Positions 17,866-28,768 are shown, counted from the first letter of the stretch. The stretch: DNA of 64,000 nt from Ostreococcus mediterraneus (GCA_012295225.1 WMKK01000003.1:1-64000), one strand, 5' to 3'. Numbers and translations are program-made. The notes: generated by a model not told the origin, from the letters alone.

Positions 17866-18324
17866 ATGACGGCCACGTATGCACGCGCGATGATGCGCGC
17901 GCTCGCGTCGGCGTCGACGTCGTCGTCCGTCGCGGCGTTGGCGCCGAAACGAGCGGCACGTCAAGCGCACAAGGTGGTGTTTGGAGGAACCGCGACGACG
18001 ACGGCGGGGACGACGGCGGGGACGACGGCGACGACGACGACGACGAGTGGAGGTGCAAGTCGCGGTATCGGTCGACGATGTGGTGCGAACAACGGTGCGT
18101 CGGGGACGGGACAGAAACGCGTGGTGATTGAGGACTTTTTAAATGGAGGTAAGTCGAGCGGGGGAGGCGGCGGAGCGCTTTACGCCGAGCGGCGCGCGGC
18201 GCTCGTGGCGTTGAGTGGGATCAATCCGGGTTCGAGATTACAGCTAGCATTAGCCAAGATAGCGATGTATGAAGCACGAGACGAGCTGGGGGTGCTTGAT
18301 GAAGAGGAGGTTGAGGATACATGA
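17866..18324 (+). CDS. Unknown small protein with organelle-type N-terminus
   Basis: 152 residues from the ATG at 17866. The first ~50 residues are Ala/Ser/Arg-rich without acids (MTATYARAMMRALASAS), typical of a mitochondrial or plastid transit peptide. A Thr/Gly low-complexity stretch follows. The C-terminal ~45 residues look folded and helical (LYAERRAALVALSGINPGSR, then an acidic tail). I recognise no family. The perfect donor-like GTAAGT at 18149 inside the frame might mark an alternative intron, but the frame is open without splicing. Confidence 0.5.
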   Translation: MTATYARAMMRALASASTSSSVAALAPKRAARQAHKVVFGGTATTTAGTTAGTTATTTTTSGGASRGIGRRCGANNGASGTGQKRVVIEDFLNGGKSSGGGGGALYAERRAALVALSGINPGSRLQLALAKIAMYEARDELGVLDEEEVEDT

Positions 18325-18383
18325 GTTTGCAACGGCGCGAGACGTCGCGGTGTCACCATAAATATTATTTGTTAATAAACGTA

Positions 18384-19208
18384 CTACCACATTCTTCGAC
18401 CACCGCGATGTCCTCGACCACCGCCACGAGCACCACCACCAGCGCCTACGGGTGTGGTGAGCATCATCGCCAAGCCCCGACCCGGACCGGGAGGATTCGG
18501 AGGCGGCACGACGATGCCATCGTGAAAGCGCGATAACCGCTTACCGTCGCTTAAACTCCACGCAGTTTCATCCGTCGGCGCAGCGCTGACTTTGAAACCA
18601 AACTTGTTCAAACATGAATTGAATGCGTGAAGAACCTCGGCATCGCATCGGGGAACGCCATCAGGTCCCGTCGGGCGATACAAGCACACTTCGCCAGTGC
18701 CCGACACTTGAATAATATCGGCGTCGAAAGCGCGAGCGACGACGACGCCGTCATCGCGCTTGGACACTTGGCACGGCCCAGGCGGTGGGCCGCGCGGTAG
18801 CGGTGGCGGACCACGACGCATAGGAGGCAATGGAGGCGGTCCGCGCCCTTGGAAGTCGCGCCTGCCGTCTCGTCTGGGAATATCGCGGCCCATGTTTTTT
18901 CCTGCTCGTCCTTCGCGCTTGAACCCACGCTCGCGATCTCTGTTGGTTTGTCCGAGCCTGTCGAACACCGAACCTCGTCGATCCGAATGTCGTCGGTTAG
19001 GACTCGCACCATCATCGCGTCTGTCCTTCCCAGAACGTCGTCCGCGACCGCGAGAACGACCTTCGTCGCCTTCAATTTGCATGGAATCGTCGTCACCCTT
19101 TGCCGCTGCCGCGTGTTCGCCGACCACCTGCACCAGCGCTGATCCGACGTCACCTTGCCTGTTGTTCTCATCTATGTTCATGGCTACATCGTTGGCCGCA
19201 TCCGTCAT
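18384..19208 (-). CDS. Arg/Gly/Pro-rich protein with RGG tail, probable RNA-associated
   Basis: 274 residues from the ATG at 19208. The N-terminal half is charged and disordered, with runs such as SRGRGRRSGKDRRDDG. A Pro-rich hinge (PPLPPMRRGPPPLPRGPPP) precedes an ordered-looking block of about 90 residues (VVVARAFDADIIQVSGTGEV to WSLSDGKRLSRFHDG). The protein ends in GGGARGGGRGHRGG, an RGG box. RGG boxes bind RNA and are methylated on Arg. The ordered block matches no family I know. Its 3' end lies 59 bp from the stop of the convergent gene at 18324. Confidence 0.6.
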   Translation of the reverse strand: MTDAANDVAMNIDENNRQGDVGSALVQVVGEHAAAAKGDDDSMQIEGDEGRSRGRGRRSGKDRRDDGASPNRRHSDRRGSVFDRLGQTNRDRERGFKREGRAGKNMGRDIPRRDGRRDFQGRGPPPLPPMRRGPPPLPRGPPPGPCQVSKRDDGVVVARAFDADIIQVSGTGEVCLYRPTGPDGVPRCDAEVLHAFNSCLNKFGFKVSAAPTDETAWSLSDGKRLSRFHDGIVVPPPNPPGPGRGLAMMLTTPVGAGGGARGGGRGHRGGRRMW

Positions 19209-19345
19209 CGCGATGTCGGCTGTGCGTCGAGGAATGTCGAGACAGTTTCCGTGGGAAAGAGGGAGCACTTTATTAGGTACTTGGTGCTACGACAAGCATA
19301 TTTTGCGTACTACAAACAAACAAACAAACAAATAAGAGACTATAG

Positions 19346-20860
19346 TTAAATCAAACGTTCCCACACCTCACTCCTCAACTTTGGCTCGCAAGCGAATCGT
19401 CCCAGCTTCGTGACCGTGCACGTCGAGGAGCCAGGCTTTTCGACGCCGCGAGAAACCATGCACAAGTGCGCTGCGCGCGCGGCGACCATGACGCCCACAC
19501 CACCAGTCAACGCGTATACCTCTTCTGCTACGTCGCGCGTCAAGCGTTCTTGTACTTGTAAACGACGTGAGTGTCTACTCACAAGGGCTTGCAGCGTATC
19601 ACGGCTTAAAGTCACGGCGGTCGTCGAGCAATACGCGACGCTCACGGTGCCGTGGAACGGGAGCAAGTGATGTTCGCATACGGTGGACATGTGCAAATCA
19701 CTCATCACTCGCACTTCGCCGTCGACAAAGTCATTCTCCATCGACGACGCGTCGCGTGCGTCTCCGCGGGCGGATTCTTCGATGCGGGAAAAAGGCACGA
19801 GGTTCCCCGAACGCATCGCGGCTAACAGAGAGCTGAATCGTCGCGCCGTGTCCTCGGCGGTCATCTTCCCACCAGTAGCCTCGTGGACTCGCGTATTCAA
19901 ATCTAAAGTGCACAGAAGTCTCAAGACGCCATTGTATACTGCTTCGTTGGTGTCATTTGCAGCCTGCGTCGCCGTAGCGTCCACCGCTGCTTCTGCGCCG
20001 TCGCTCGCCGACGAGGTGTTTACGACAAAAGCCGCGTCGGCGTTCGCGCCATCATCACACACGCCACACATATCTCCCCATACCCCACGCGATAAATCCG
20101 ATGGTTCGCCTCCAAGTGCTACCATCGCTTGAAATTCGTGCCACCATACGGAGTTTGTCGTGGCGAAGCATCCAGTGCTCGCGCGTCCCTCGAGCTTGCG
20201 CGGCGCAAACGGACCTAGTTGCATGCCAGTGAACGCGACACCGACACCTAATGGCGACGCAACATCGTGCAGCGCTTGAGCAACGTCCATCGTCAATGCA
20301 CTGGGGGTTTGTAAACGTCTGGCATAGACTTCAGCGACACGTGCGAGCTTGCTGAGACCCACTATGACGCCATCTTTTGGGACGTAGCCGACGTGGATAA
20401 CTCCGTAAAACGGCATGAACGTCTTGGCACATGTGGAAAATACCGGGATGTCGCGCACGAGCACGATATCGTGCGTGCCATTTGCAAGCGCATCAGCACT
20501 CTCGGACACGCTCGCATTCGCACTCGCTAGATTTTCTTCGTGAAAGAGCGCCGTCCCCAGAGCCGCCGTCGCGCTCGCCCCGTACCCTCTCATGGCAAAA
20601 GTCAGCGCTTTTGCTACGCGTTTAGGGGTGTCTAAAAGCCCTTCGCGCGCGACATCTTCGCCTAAACCATGAAGAATGTCCCTCACGCACTCCTCTACGC
20701 GCGCTCGACGTCCAAGTTCATTCGCATCGCTATCGGTATTCTCCCCCATCTCCACGCTCTCGTCGCCTTCGCTCGTGCTCGCCTTGCTCATCCACGGCGC
20801 GTCGTCGTCGAGCCTCACGACCACCTGCGCGGTGTCATCGCACGACATCGTCGTCGTCAT
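19346..20860 (-). CDS. GCH1: GTP cyclohydrolase I, plant-type tandem-domain enzyme
   Basis: 504 residues from the ATG at 20860. Two homologous FolE domains lie in tandem, as in land plants. Domain 1 (about 45-230) begins VRDILHGLGEDVAREGLLDTPKRVAKAL but has STCAKTFMPF where active enzymes have CEHHLLPF, so it lacks the zinc ligands. Domain 2 keeps STVCEHHLLPFHG and AHLCMVSRGVEKPGS, with the Cys/His/Cys zinc site, but its N-terminal DTP-(K/R)R-V/A block is weak. The domains thus look complementary, consistent with plant GCHI, where both are needed. It makes dihydroneopterin triphosphate from GTP, the first step of folate synthesis. Divergent from RPL27. Confidence 0.93.
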   Translation of the reverse strand: MTTTMSCDDTAQVVVRLDDDAPWMSKASTSEGDESVEMGENTDSDANELGRRARVEECVRDILHGLGEDVAREGLLDTPKRVAKALTFAMRGYGASATAALGTALFHEENLASANASVSESADALANGTHDIVLVRDIPVFSTCAKTFMPFYGVIHVGYVPKDGVIVGLSKLARVAEVYARRLQTPSALTMDVAQALHDVASPLGVGVAFTGMQLGPFAPRKLEGRASTGCFATTNSVWWHEFQAMVALGGEPSDLSRGVWGDMCGVCDDGANADAAFVVNTSSASDGAEAAVDATATQAANDTNEAVYNGVLRLLCTLDLNTRVHEATGGKMTAEDTARRFSSLLAAMRSGNLVPFSRIEESARGDARDASSMENDFVDGEVRVMSDLHMSTVCEHHLLPFHGTVSVAYCSTTAVTLSRDTLQALVSRHSRRLQVQERLTRDVAEEVYALTGGVGVMVAARAAHLCMVSRGVEKPGSSTCTVTKLGRFACEPKLRSEVWERLI

Positions 20861-20964
20861 CGCGCGAGAATCCACGCGCGCGCGTAGGACCGCGCGTCGT
20901 CCACTGTCGACCTCACGCGCCGTCGCGCGGTCGTGCGGTCGTGCGGTCGCGGTCGTGTGTGCGA

Positions 20965-21000
20965 GGGGTACACACGTACACACACATGTGTGTGTACCCC
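20965..21000. promoter_or_regulatory. Perfect hairpin/alternating Pu-Py element in the GCH1/RPL27 promoter
   Basis: GGGGTACACAC at 20965-20975 is perfectly complementary to GTGTGTACCCC at 20990-21000, with a second palindrome (ACACACATGTGTGT) inside. 20968-20997 alternates purine and pyrimidine throughout, so it may form Z-DNA or a cruciform. It lies 97 bp upstream of the RPL27 ATG and 105 bp upstream of the divergent GCH1 ATG. Regulatory function is an inference. Confidence 0.4.
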
Positions 21001-21096
21001 CAACCTTCCCCAGCCCTCGCGCTCGACCGCGCGCAGAAAAGGGCTTTGCCTCGCGCGCGCATCCGCCTTTCACACGCGCACGGCGTACGTAGAACC

Positions 21097-21958
21097 ATGG
21101 TGAAGTTCCTCAAGGTGCGTCTTTGGAACGATGAATGATGCGCGCGTGTGTGTGCGCGCGCGCGCGCGTGCGCGAAGCGCGGCAGGGGCGAATGCGCGCG
21201 CGCGAAGACGACGCGCGCGACCGATGGGGTGGCGCGCGTGCGGTCGATCGCGGCACGACGATTGCGGACGCGAGCGCGGGTACGCGAGCGCGCGAGCGGT
21301 GTGCGATGCGAACGAGACCACTGACGAGATATAATGTGTTGTATATGTGCGCAGCCCGGTAAGGTTGTTGTTGTCCTTCAAGGCCGCTACGCGGGCAAGA
21401 AGGCTGTCATCGTCAAGAACAACGACGATGGCGCGTCTGGCCGCAACTACGGTCACGCCCTTGTGTGCGGGCTCTCGACCATCCCGCGTAAGGTATGTAT
21501 AGTTTAAACGACAGTGCTGACGTGTATTTGCGCGGTTTCCAAACGATGGCGCGCGCGGCGATGCCACTTCGGCGTCGTCACGCGTGTTGGATCGCATGCA
21601 AAAACCCTATTTCACCCGCGAGAGCGCGCTCGTCGACGCGCGCCTGCCTGCAAAGACGATGTACTGACGACGATGCGCTTCTTACTTTACACGTTCAACA
21701 TAACAGGTGACGAAGAAGATGGATGAAAAGAAGCAAGCCAAGCGCTCCCGATGCAAGACGTTCATCAAGAACATCAACTACAGCCACCTCATGCCGACGC
21801 GTTACACGCTCGACGTGGATTTCAAGGGTGTCGTGTCCACTGACTGCTTGGACAACTCCACGAAGAAGGTCGCGGCGCAAAAGGAGGCGAAGAAGCTCCT
21901 CGAGGAACGTTTCAAGACTGGCAAGTCCCGTTGGTTCTTCACTCGCTTGGCCTTCTAA
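21097..21958 (+). CDS. RPL27: 60S ribosomal protein L27 (eL27), three exons
   Basis: Exons 21097-21114, 21355-21492 and 21707-21958 join to a 135-residue eL27 beginning [20 protein letters not shown] and ending in FTRLAF, full length for the family. Both introns are GT-AG: 240 bp (gtgcgt...gcgcag) and 214 bp (gtatgt...taacag). Likely branch points of the CTGAC type are at 21331-21335 and near 21664. Exon 1 encodes only six residues. Intron 1 opens with 37 nt of alternating purine-pyrimidine (21138-21174). Introns near the start of ribosomal protein genes are a common eukaryotic pattern. It acts in the large ribosomal subunit. Confidence 0.96.
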
Positions 21959-22278
21959 GTGCGGCGCAAGACGCATGAGGTCGCACTAGGCGATATAAAG
22001 ACTTTAGTCGGTGGGGGTGTTTCTTGGAATCAATAGCGGAGTTTGATCCATTCGTGTCGGTGCGCGCACTAGTTAGCATATAAAATGTGTTATGCCACAT
22101 CATCACGAGCTAATCTAATACGTCTCCTTGTGTCTCGTTTCGTTAGAACGTGTTTTTCGATTATTACAATTCGTATATCTCTTGTTCGTTCCGGCGTGCG
22201 TGTGTATAAGCTCGGGACGACACAACCTATTCAACTATGTAAGAAAAAAATAATAAACCAAAGTAAGACAATATCAGA
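21959..22278. other. Convergent 3' intergenic interval
   Basis: 320 bp between the stop codons of RPL27 and the desaturase. It is AT-richer than its flanks, with AATAATAAA-like sequence near 22250 that could serve 3' end formation on either strand. No gene or structured RNA recognised. Confidence 0.5.
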
Positions 22279-23739
22279 TTACGCCGCCTTGGCGACGCGC
22301 TTCAACATGTTAAAGTTGTCGGAGATGATGGTGGTGGACGGCGAAGAGCGGTAAGTGATGCCGTTCGCCTTGGCCCAAACCTTCAACAACGGGCGAAGCT
22401 TGTGGTAGTTATATCGCGGCATGGTCGGGAACAAGTGATGCTCCAATTGCGTATCCATACCACCCCAAATCCAAGTCTCGAGCGGACCAGCAACGCATTC
22501 GGCGTCGCGCGTCGATCGGAACTGCCCCTCCACGTACTCTGGAGATTCACCAAACTCCATAATCTCTTCACTTTGGTGCGTGGCACTCACCAAGGCACCG
22601 ACGAGGAACCCACTGAGCGTGATGGCACCGACGGCGACTTGCCACGGCATCATCGTCGCCAAGAACACATAGTTTGCGCCCAAGAGCACCAACTCCTTCT
22701 TGTCCTTTCTCGCCCACGCGGTTTGGAACGAGTGGAATCGCCAGAGCCAAAACATGATTGACAACAGCGGGTAACCATAGATGTGCTGGAACTTGCGCAT
22801 AGGGTGGTCGGGGCGACCGCTTTCCGTGGGAGAACGCAAGAAGAAAAACGGCTCCATCATCACGTCGTTGTCGAGGTGCTCCTCGTTGGTGAACGAGTGG
22901 TGCATGGAGTGCTTTTGCATCCACCATTCGACGCTGTGTCCGTTCAAGAGCGTAGGCATGTATCGCATCAAATCGCACCACGGACCACGTCCGTGGACGT
23001 AATCGTGACCTAACCAACCCGCTTGCTCCATACCAAGTCCCAACAAGATGGTCGCGATGATGGGGTGCGAGTACGCGAGAAACGTGCCGCTCGCGTACAA
23101 AGCGACGACTTGGAACAACGCCCAAGCTTCTTTCAAGGGCTCACGCTTGAAAAATCCATCTTCTGCGAGCTTATCGCGCAATTCGCTAAACGCCATGCTC
23201 ACCGCGTACGATCGCTCATTCGGAAGTTTGCTCTTATCCACTGGCGGGTCGCACCGAGGAAGCTTGCTCAAACGCTTCACCGCCAAATCCGAACCGTTCG
23301 GTCCGTAGGAATGCAACGCGTAGAACACATCCGTGGCGTCGCGGCCGTCAAAAAAGTACAACCACCGTTCACCACCCGGGTGCGCCTTGGCCCAACCTCG
23401 GCAATCGTACCACTCGTCACCAATCTTCACTCGAATGGGTTCATTCTTGTCCTTGACCGGGCCGTCGTACCCATCGTACGTGGGCATGGCCAACGGCGAG
23501 GCGCTCGCACCGACGGTGCGCACCAACCCACGCGGCGACGCGCGCGCACCCGCACCCGCGCCCGCACCCGCGCGCATCATCATCGTCGCCGTCGTCGTCG
23601 CACTCGCGCGCACCGACCCCGTCGTCGTTCGCCCAGTCGCGCGCCCAGTCGCGCACGTCACCCCCCGTCTCGCGGTCGCGCGCGCGGTCGCGACCACGCC
23701 CGCGCGCGGCGTCGCGCGCGCGCGGGCGGTGGTAAACAT
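22279..23739 (-). CDS. Front-end fatty acid desaturase with cytochrome b5 domain, plastid-targeted (delta-6 type)
   Basis: 486 residues from the ATG at 23739, which begins an Ala/Arg/Thr-rich transit-like peptide (MFTTARARATPRAGVVATAR). An in-frame ATG at 23859 would add 40 residues. A cytochrome b5 domain carries HPGGERWLYFFDGRDATDVF. The desaturase domain has three histidine boxes: HDYVH, HSMHH and QLEHH, the Gln-for-His change being the mark of front-end desaturases. Membrane helices lie between the boxes. Front-end enzymes insert a double bond between an existing one and the carboxyl end. In Ostreococcus, plastidial delta-6 desaturases acting on C16/C18 lipids have been described, and the transit peptide fits that group. 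Regiospecificity cannot be read from sequence alone. Confidence 0.85.
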   Translation of the reverse strand: MFTTARARATPRAGVVATARATARRGVTCATGRATGRTTTGSVRASATTTATMMMRAGAGAGAGARASPRGLVRTVGASASPLAMPTYDGYDGPVKDKNEPIRVKIGDEWYDCRGWAKAHPGGERWLYFFDGRDATDVFYALHSYGPNGSDLAVKRLSKLPRCDPPVDKSKLPNERSYAVSMAFSELRDKLAEDGFFKREPLKEAWALFQVVALYASGTFLAYSHPIIATILLGLGMEQAGWLGHDYVHGRGPWCDLMRYMPTLLNGHSVEWWMQKHSMHHSFTNEEHLDNDVMMEPFFFLRSPTESGRPDHPMRKFQHIYGYPLLSIMFWLWRFHSFQTAWARKDKKELVLLGANYVFLATMMPWQVAVGAITLSGFLVGALVSATHQSEEIMEFGESPEYVEGQFRSTRDAECVAGPLETWIWGGMDTQLEHHLFPTMPRYNYHKLRPLLKVWAKANGITYRSSPSTTIISDNFNMLKRVAKAA

Positions 23740-23870
23740 CGTGCGCGGTGTTGGTGCGGTGCGGTGTGCCCGTGTCGCCACGAACCGCGCGCGGCGTGTG
23801 CGAATGCCGCGCGCGAGCGACGACGTCACGACATCACGCCGGCGCCGCGCGCGCGGCATTCCTCCTCCGT

Positions 23871-23901
<31 letters not shown>

Positions 23902-24093
23902 ACTCTGGGTTACGATATCCCATGCATCGTACGACGACGCATCGGCATCGGCATCGGCATCGCACACCGCGCGACGACGATGAGGTCAAAAAGAGGGACT
24001 GGGTGACGAGTCATGATTGGTGAAATCCTATACCCTAGCTTATGGAACACACACAGCGCGCGCGCGGGCGAATCGCGCGCGACTCGAGGCTGT
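23740..24093. other. Desaturase upstream interval with GTC and GGCATC tandem repeats
   Basis: 354 bp between the desaturase ATG and the stop codon of the next minus-strand gene. It holds a GTC run at about 23872-23901 and a GGCATC array near 23940-23962. On the minus strand the first encodes Thr and the second Asp-Ala, so part would be coding if an upstream start is used. GC-rich; no other gene seen. Confidence 0.45.
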
Positions 24094-26178
24094 TTAATGG
24101 GGCGTCTCGGGCGCGCTCGGGTCGATTTTCGAATCATCCTCGTCATTATCGTCTTTGGGATCTTGTTTGACCGTGCTTACTTGTTGAATGTATCCCGCGA
24201 TGGCACCGAGAACGGCGCCAGAGATGATCAACGTGAGCTCGTCTTGCTCAAAAATGGGGTGCAACACGCGCTCAAACTCGGCGGGAGACATGAGCTTCAT
24301 CTTCTCTCGAATGAGCGTTTGAAGCCCTAGAGTATCGTCGGTGTATTCGTGCAGTACGCCAATGTGATTCGGAAGCTGTTCGGCAACTTTAGTGGCGACG
24401 TCCTCGATTAATGTGACGTCCAAGCCATCCGTGGACATGCCGCGCGCCGCCGACTCGGCGACGACAAAGTCCTTGGTGTACGTCTCGAGCATCGACTTGA
24501 ACTCTGGGCCTTTGGCCCCATGAAGCATGTTATCCCAAATTCGTTCGCTCTTGAGCACTTTGGATGTTAAATAATCACTAAAAGTTCCACTCACCTCTTG
24601 TTGGCGTTGTAGAAATAACCCTTGAAGCTTGAACGGTCCGACGAAAATCGGTTCGACGGGTTCGAAAATGCACTTGAGCGCGAGCCAATTTGTGAGCAAA
24701 CCGACAACGGCACCGCCAGCTGTGATGGACCAAGGATTATCATAGAACGCCCACACTACCATTTGAATCACACCGAGTAAGAATCCAAAGAACAATCCAC
24801 TATTGACGAGGAAATCCAACTCTTTGGCGCCGCACTGTCGAAACAAATCCACCATGACGACTCTATCGGTGCACATCGCGGTGACCACGAGTTCCTTCAA
24901 ATCAATCACCGCATCGACTTGTTGCTGCAGAAGAGTCACAAAGCCTGTCAAGTATGACGACACAACCGAGCTTACTTCGTTGAGCATAGCACTCGGAAGC
25001 GCAGGTACGGCATCTTGCGCGAGGTTGACCGCCCATCCCGGTATCATGTCGCTCGCAATCGACGTCGCCATGGCGGGCACTTCGGTGAGCAACAGCGCGG
25101 ACACTGCCGCAGGATCAAGCAAGCGGAACACTTCTTGTACGTTGACGAGCTTATCAGTCACCATGGTCACCATGGTTAAGCTCATCGCCGCTGCTTTAGC
25201 CGGCACGATGCCCTGCCAACCAAAAAAGCCGAGCGGCTGCAAAATGTCAAACCCGTACACTTGCCCTTCGACGTACTGCAACAGCGGCAAGCCCCAAAAT
25301 CCAATCGGATAGAAGATCATCTTCACCGCGAGCCAATTGGTAAACCATCCCACTGACGCAGCGACGACTGGAATCAACAACATGCCTTTCAAATCACCTC
25401 TAAATTTACTCCACGCGCGGTCCCGCGCGCGACGCACGGGACCGTCACACAACGCTCGCGCCGCGCTCGCGGCGTCTCTTAATACATAGTACACCCTTCT
25501 AAAAATAAATCTAATCACATAAATGGACACCAATCGCCGTACAATGAGACTTATCGTGCCATCGACGGAAGACCCTTGCGCCATGGATCCAAACACCACG
25601 AGCGTCCCAGCCGTGAGCGTCAACGCGCGCGCCAACCGCGCGTTGAGCGGCGACTTTTTCACCATCCCCGTCTGCGATGTCGTCATCGCCGGTGTCGAGT
25701 TCGACGCCACCACCGCATTTCGGCTCATCATCGTCGTCATCGTCGCCGTTTCCTCTGTCATTGATTCACGCACAACCAATGTCGCGTCATACTCATCATC
25801 CTCGCGCGCAGTCACAGCTGCTGCTGCGTTGGTAACCGTAGAATTCACTCGAAGCGCATCTTCCGTGCTCGACACCGCGCGCGCCCATCGCTGGCGGATA
25901 TCATCCAGCGCACGCACGCGTGGATCGATATCGTCGTTCGCGTGATCATCCTCGCCGCTCGCTTTGCGCACGCACCGTCGTCGTCGCCGTCGCGAAGTCC
26001 ACGCGTCGTCGTCGTTCGTGCGGTGACGCGGCGTCACGTGGGTGACGACGGCGCGCGACGACGACGACGACGACGTGGATGGGGTCAACGCACGACTGCG
26101 AATGCATCGCGAGTGATGACGACCCGGCGATGGGGATTGCGTTCGCGTGGCGATGGACATCACGCGCGTCACAGTCAT
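24094..26178 (-). CDS. DUF445 family membrane protein, organelle-targeted
   Basis: 694 residues from the ATG at 26178, which heads a Ser/Thr/Arg-rich transit-like segment (MTVTRVMSIATRTQSPSPGR). The hallmark of DUF445 is present: VGWFTNWLAVKMIFYP, then GWQGIVPAKAAAMSLTMV. A second half-repeat, LTNWLALKCIFEPV, with LQGLFLQRQQEVSGTF mirrors it. Hydrophobic segments lie near the middle and at the extreme C-terminus (LTLIISGAVLGAIAGYI). The family is widespread in bacteria and plants with no settled function. Plastid envelope location is inferred from the leader. Confidence 0.8.
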   Translation of the reverse strand: MTVTRVMSIATRTQSPSPGRHHSRCIRSRALTPSTSSSSSSRAVVTHVTPRHRTNDDDAWTSRRRRRRCVRKASGEDDHANDDIDPRVRALDDIRQRWARAVSSTEDALRVNSTVTNAAAAVTAREDDEYDATLVVRESMTEETATMTTMMSRNAVVASNSTPAMTTSQTGMVKKSPLNARLARALTLTAGTLVVFGSMAQGSSVDGTISLIVRRLVSIYVIRFIFRRVYYVLRDAASAARALCDGPVRRARDRAWSKFRGDLKGMLLIPVVAASVGWFTNWLAVKMIFYPIGFWGLPLLQYVEGQVYGFDILQPLGFFGWQGIVPAKAAAMSLTMVTMVTDKLVNVQEVFRLLDPAAVSALLLTEVPAMATSIASDMIPGWAVNLAQDAVPALPSAMLNEVSSVVSSYLTGFVTLLQQQVDAVIDLKELVVTAMCTDRVVMVDLFRQCGAKELDFLVNSGLFFGFLLGVIQMVVWAFYDNPWSITAGGAVVGLLTNWLALKCIFEPVEPIFVGPFKLQGLFLQRQQEVSGTFSDYLTSKVLKSERIWDNMLHGAKGPEFKSMLETYTKDFVVAESAARGMSTDGLDVTLIEDVATKVAEQLPNHIGVLHEYTDDTLGLQTLIREKMKLMSPAEFERVLHPIFEQDELTLIISGAVLGAIAGYIQQVSTVKQDPKDDNDEDDSKIDPSAPETPH

Positions 26179-26339
26179 CGTGGGGCGTGCGATTGTGAGG
26201 CGCGCGCGAGGCGAACGCGAGGACGCGTGTGAACGTAGGCGAGTACTGTGTGTGTGTATTTCATTAATCAATAGTTTGCATGTATGTGTGCATTGCTTGC
26301 TCTGCTTTTGCTTGCTTTGCTGTGTTATGGCTAGAAAAG

Positions 26340-28732
26340 CTAAACGACGAAAACCTTGTGCTGCGAACCAGTCATCGTGGTGAGTTGCATGAGGAGAGAG
26401 ACGTCACCCTCAAAATTTGTCTCGGCGGCGCGCTTCAAGACATCCAGTTGTTCACGGAATGCGGCTTGAACACCCGCGATACCGAAACATCCAGCGCCAG
26501 CGTTGTTACTATCATTCATGGGATCTTGCACGCGCAATCCAGATCCTAATGGCGCTTGCATCTTGGTCGACTCGCGTAAAATTCCCCACTCGTCGCCGCC
26601 GTTGCAGACGGAGACAATGTCTTTAGACAAGTCTGTATCGTGTCCATATAATTTCAGGAAATTCAACATTGCGCGACCGAGAGTCATTGCATCCTTAGCA
26701 TCCCTCTCGCCATCGAACTCAACGACGCCGGCATTCTTTTTCTTACCGTCATCCTTCGCGCTGCTCACTTCGACGACGCTGCTGTCGGCGTCGGCGGCGT
26801 CAGCGTCGGCATTCGCGACGAATGCCGATCGCTGAATAGAAGTTAATGCCATGAGTGTCAACGCATATGACCCCAATCCACCCTTATACACCCCGCGTAA
26901 GCCTTTGCTCGCCAACACAGCCTTTTGAATGCTCACCAAGGGCGCCAACGCACCATTCTGTTGCTCCGCCGAAGTCACAAAGCGCGCCGCGGCGACCCCG
27001 GTGTGATTGGCATCTTTCAACGAAATGTGCACCTCAAGCGGTAATCCGACACCACCTTGGCCTAAACCTGGCACGCCATACGGTGGGCGCGGACCAGGAG
27101 GTAATGGCGGCACGCCTTCACTCGTCATACTCGGCGGCACGACGGCAGCCACCGCGCTGGCTAACGACGCTGCGGCTTTCGCGCTCAACGTCGACGTCAT
27201 AGGTTGGAAAAAAGCCGTGTGCGTTTGCATGCGAATCAAAGGGCGGTACGCCGATGGCACGACGGCGACATCGATCACCCATGGGTTGCTACGAAGTGCC
27301 ATGGCGAGCGTATTAAGAGCTTCCATTCGACGATCCGGGTGAGACGCCACGGATTCGGGAAGGTTGAGCGCCAAATCCAAGTTGCTCGACCCCGGTACCC
27401 ACGCCTTGGTTGGGTACGATCCGAAGACGTCTAAACCAGTCTGAGGAAAGAGAGTTTGCACGATCGCCGTCATCGCTCGAATAACAACTTCAACCGAACG
27501 ACGTTCCTTCTTGAGCAATTGCGCAGTCGGCGTGAAATTTTGCACGTGCGCGCTCTCCAAAAGCTCTCGACCGAGCTTCGCTGCAATGGCGCTTTCGAGA
27601 TCCTTGGACAAAATCGTGTCGTTATCGCTCGACATAGACACATCAATCGGCTTAATCGCAGCGGCAGGCGCAACGTGAATGGCGACGCGCGACGGTTTAT
27701 CCTTGCGGAAAGAGTCTTGACGCTTGGCTTGCTTGTCATTCTTATCGCGCTGCTGCTTTGAGTTGGCACCATTCTTGCCGTTACGCTGCTGCTGTTGCTG
27801 CTTGCCCCCCGACGTTTTGCCGTTTGATTGATGATCATCAGATTTCCCATTTTGTGCTCGCGACGTCACGCGAGTCTCAGGCGCCGCAGCCGCGGCCGCG
27901 GCATCCGCTTCCATCTGCGTCTTCAAATCCACCTTGGGCGGCGGGGCTTTCACCGCCCACCCGTTCCACGCCGGTTGCGCCGCCGTGGGGGGCGACGGCA
28001 TTCGATTCGGTTCGCCATCGATAGACAATCGTCGCGTATCTTCTGCGATCGTTTTACCTGTCGCTCTAGTCGACGCTCGCGCGAGTGGCGGACTGTCGCC
28101 GGCGCCCGAGGGCGAGCTCACCGACGCGGGCGACGCGTCGTGAGTCGGCGAGGCACCCACCGCGGGTGAACTCGAACCTCCAAGAATAGATGCCCATCCG
28201 CGCAAAGCTTTGGCACCAGCGCCAACGGCGCTCGCGTTTTCTCTCGCACCGTCTATGATGCGCGTCTCTCGCGCCGCCGCGCCCGGAGACGACACATCCG
28301 TCTCGCTCGACGCCAAAGGACCTGAATCTTCGCGCTGAAGTGACAAATCATTCACCGCACCTTCGTCATTTCTAGTAATAATAGTAGCATCCAAAATAAC
28401 ATTCATCGTCGTCGTCGTCGTCGTCGTCGTCTGCGGCGCACTCGCGCCCGCATCCTCGCCTGTCGCATCGTCGTTCGTTCGTCGACCGGTGACGACTGCG
28501 GCCCACCCCGAGGGTTCGCGCGTCGCGGTTTCGCGTTCGTCGCGTTGGTGACGCTCACCCAACCCATCTTCCCTCTCACCCGTCGACGCACGCGTGTGAG
28601 ACTTCGTCACCATCGCCTTCGTCTTCATCGTCGTCGTCTCCTTCGTCGTCGTCGTCTCCTTTGTCCCTTGCGCCTTGCGTCCGCGCGCCTCGCCGCCTCG
28701 GCTCTCGGCTCCTTCGTCTGACGACGCCTCCT

Positions 28733-28768
<36 letters not shown>

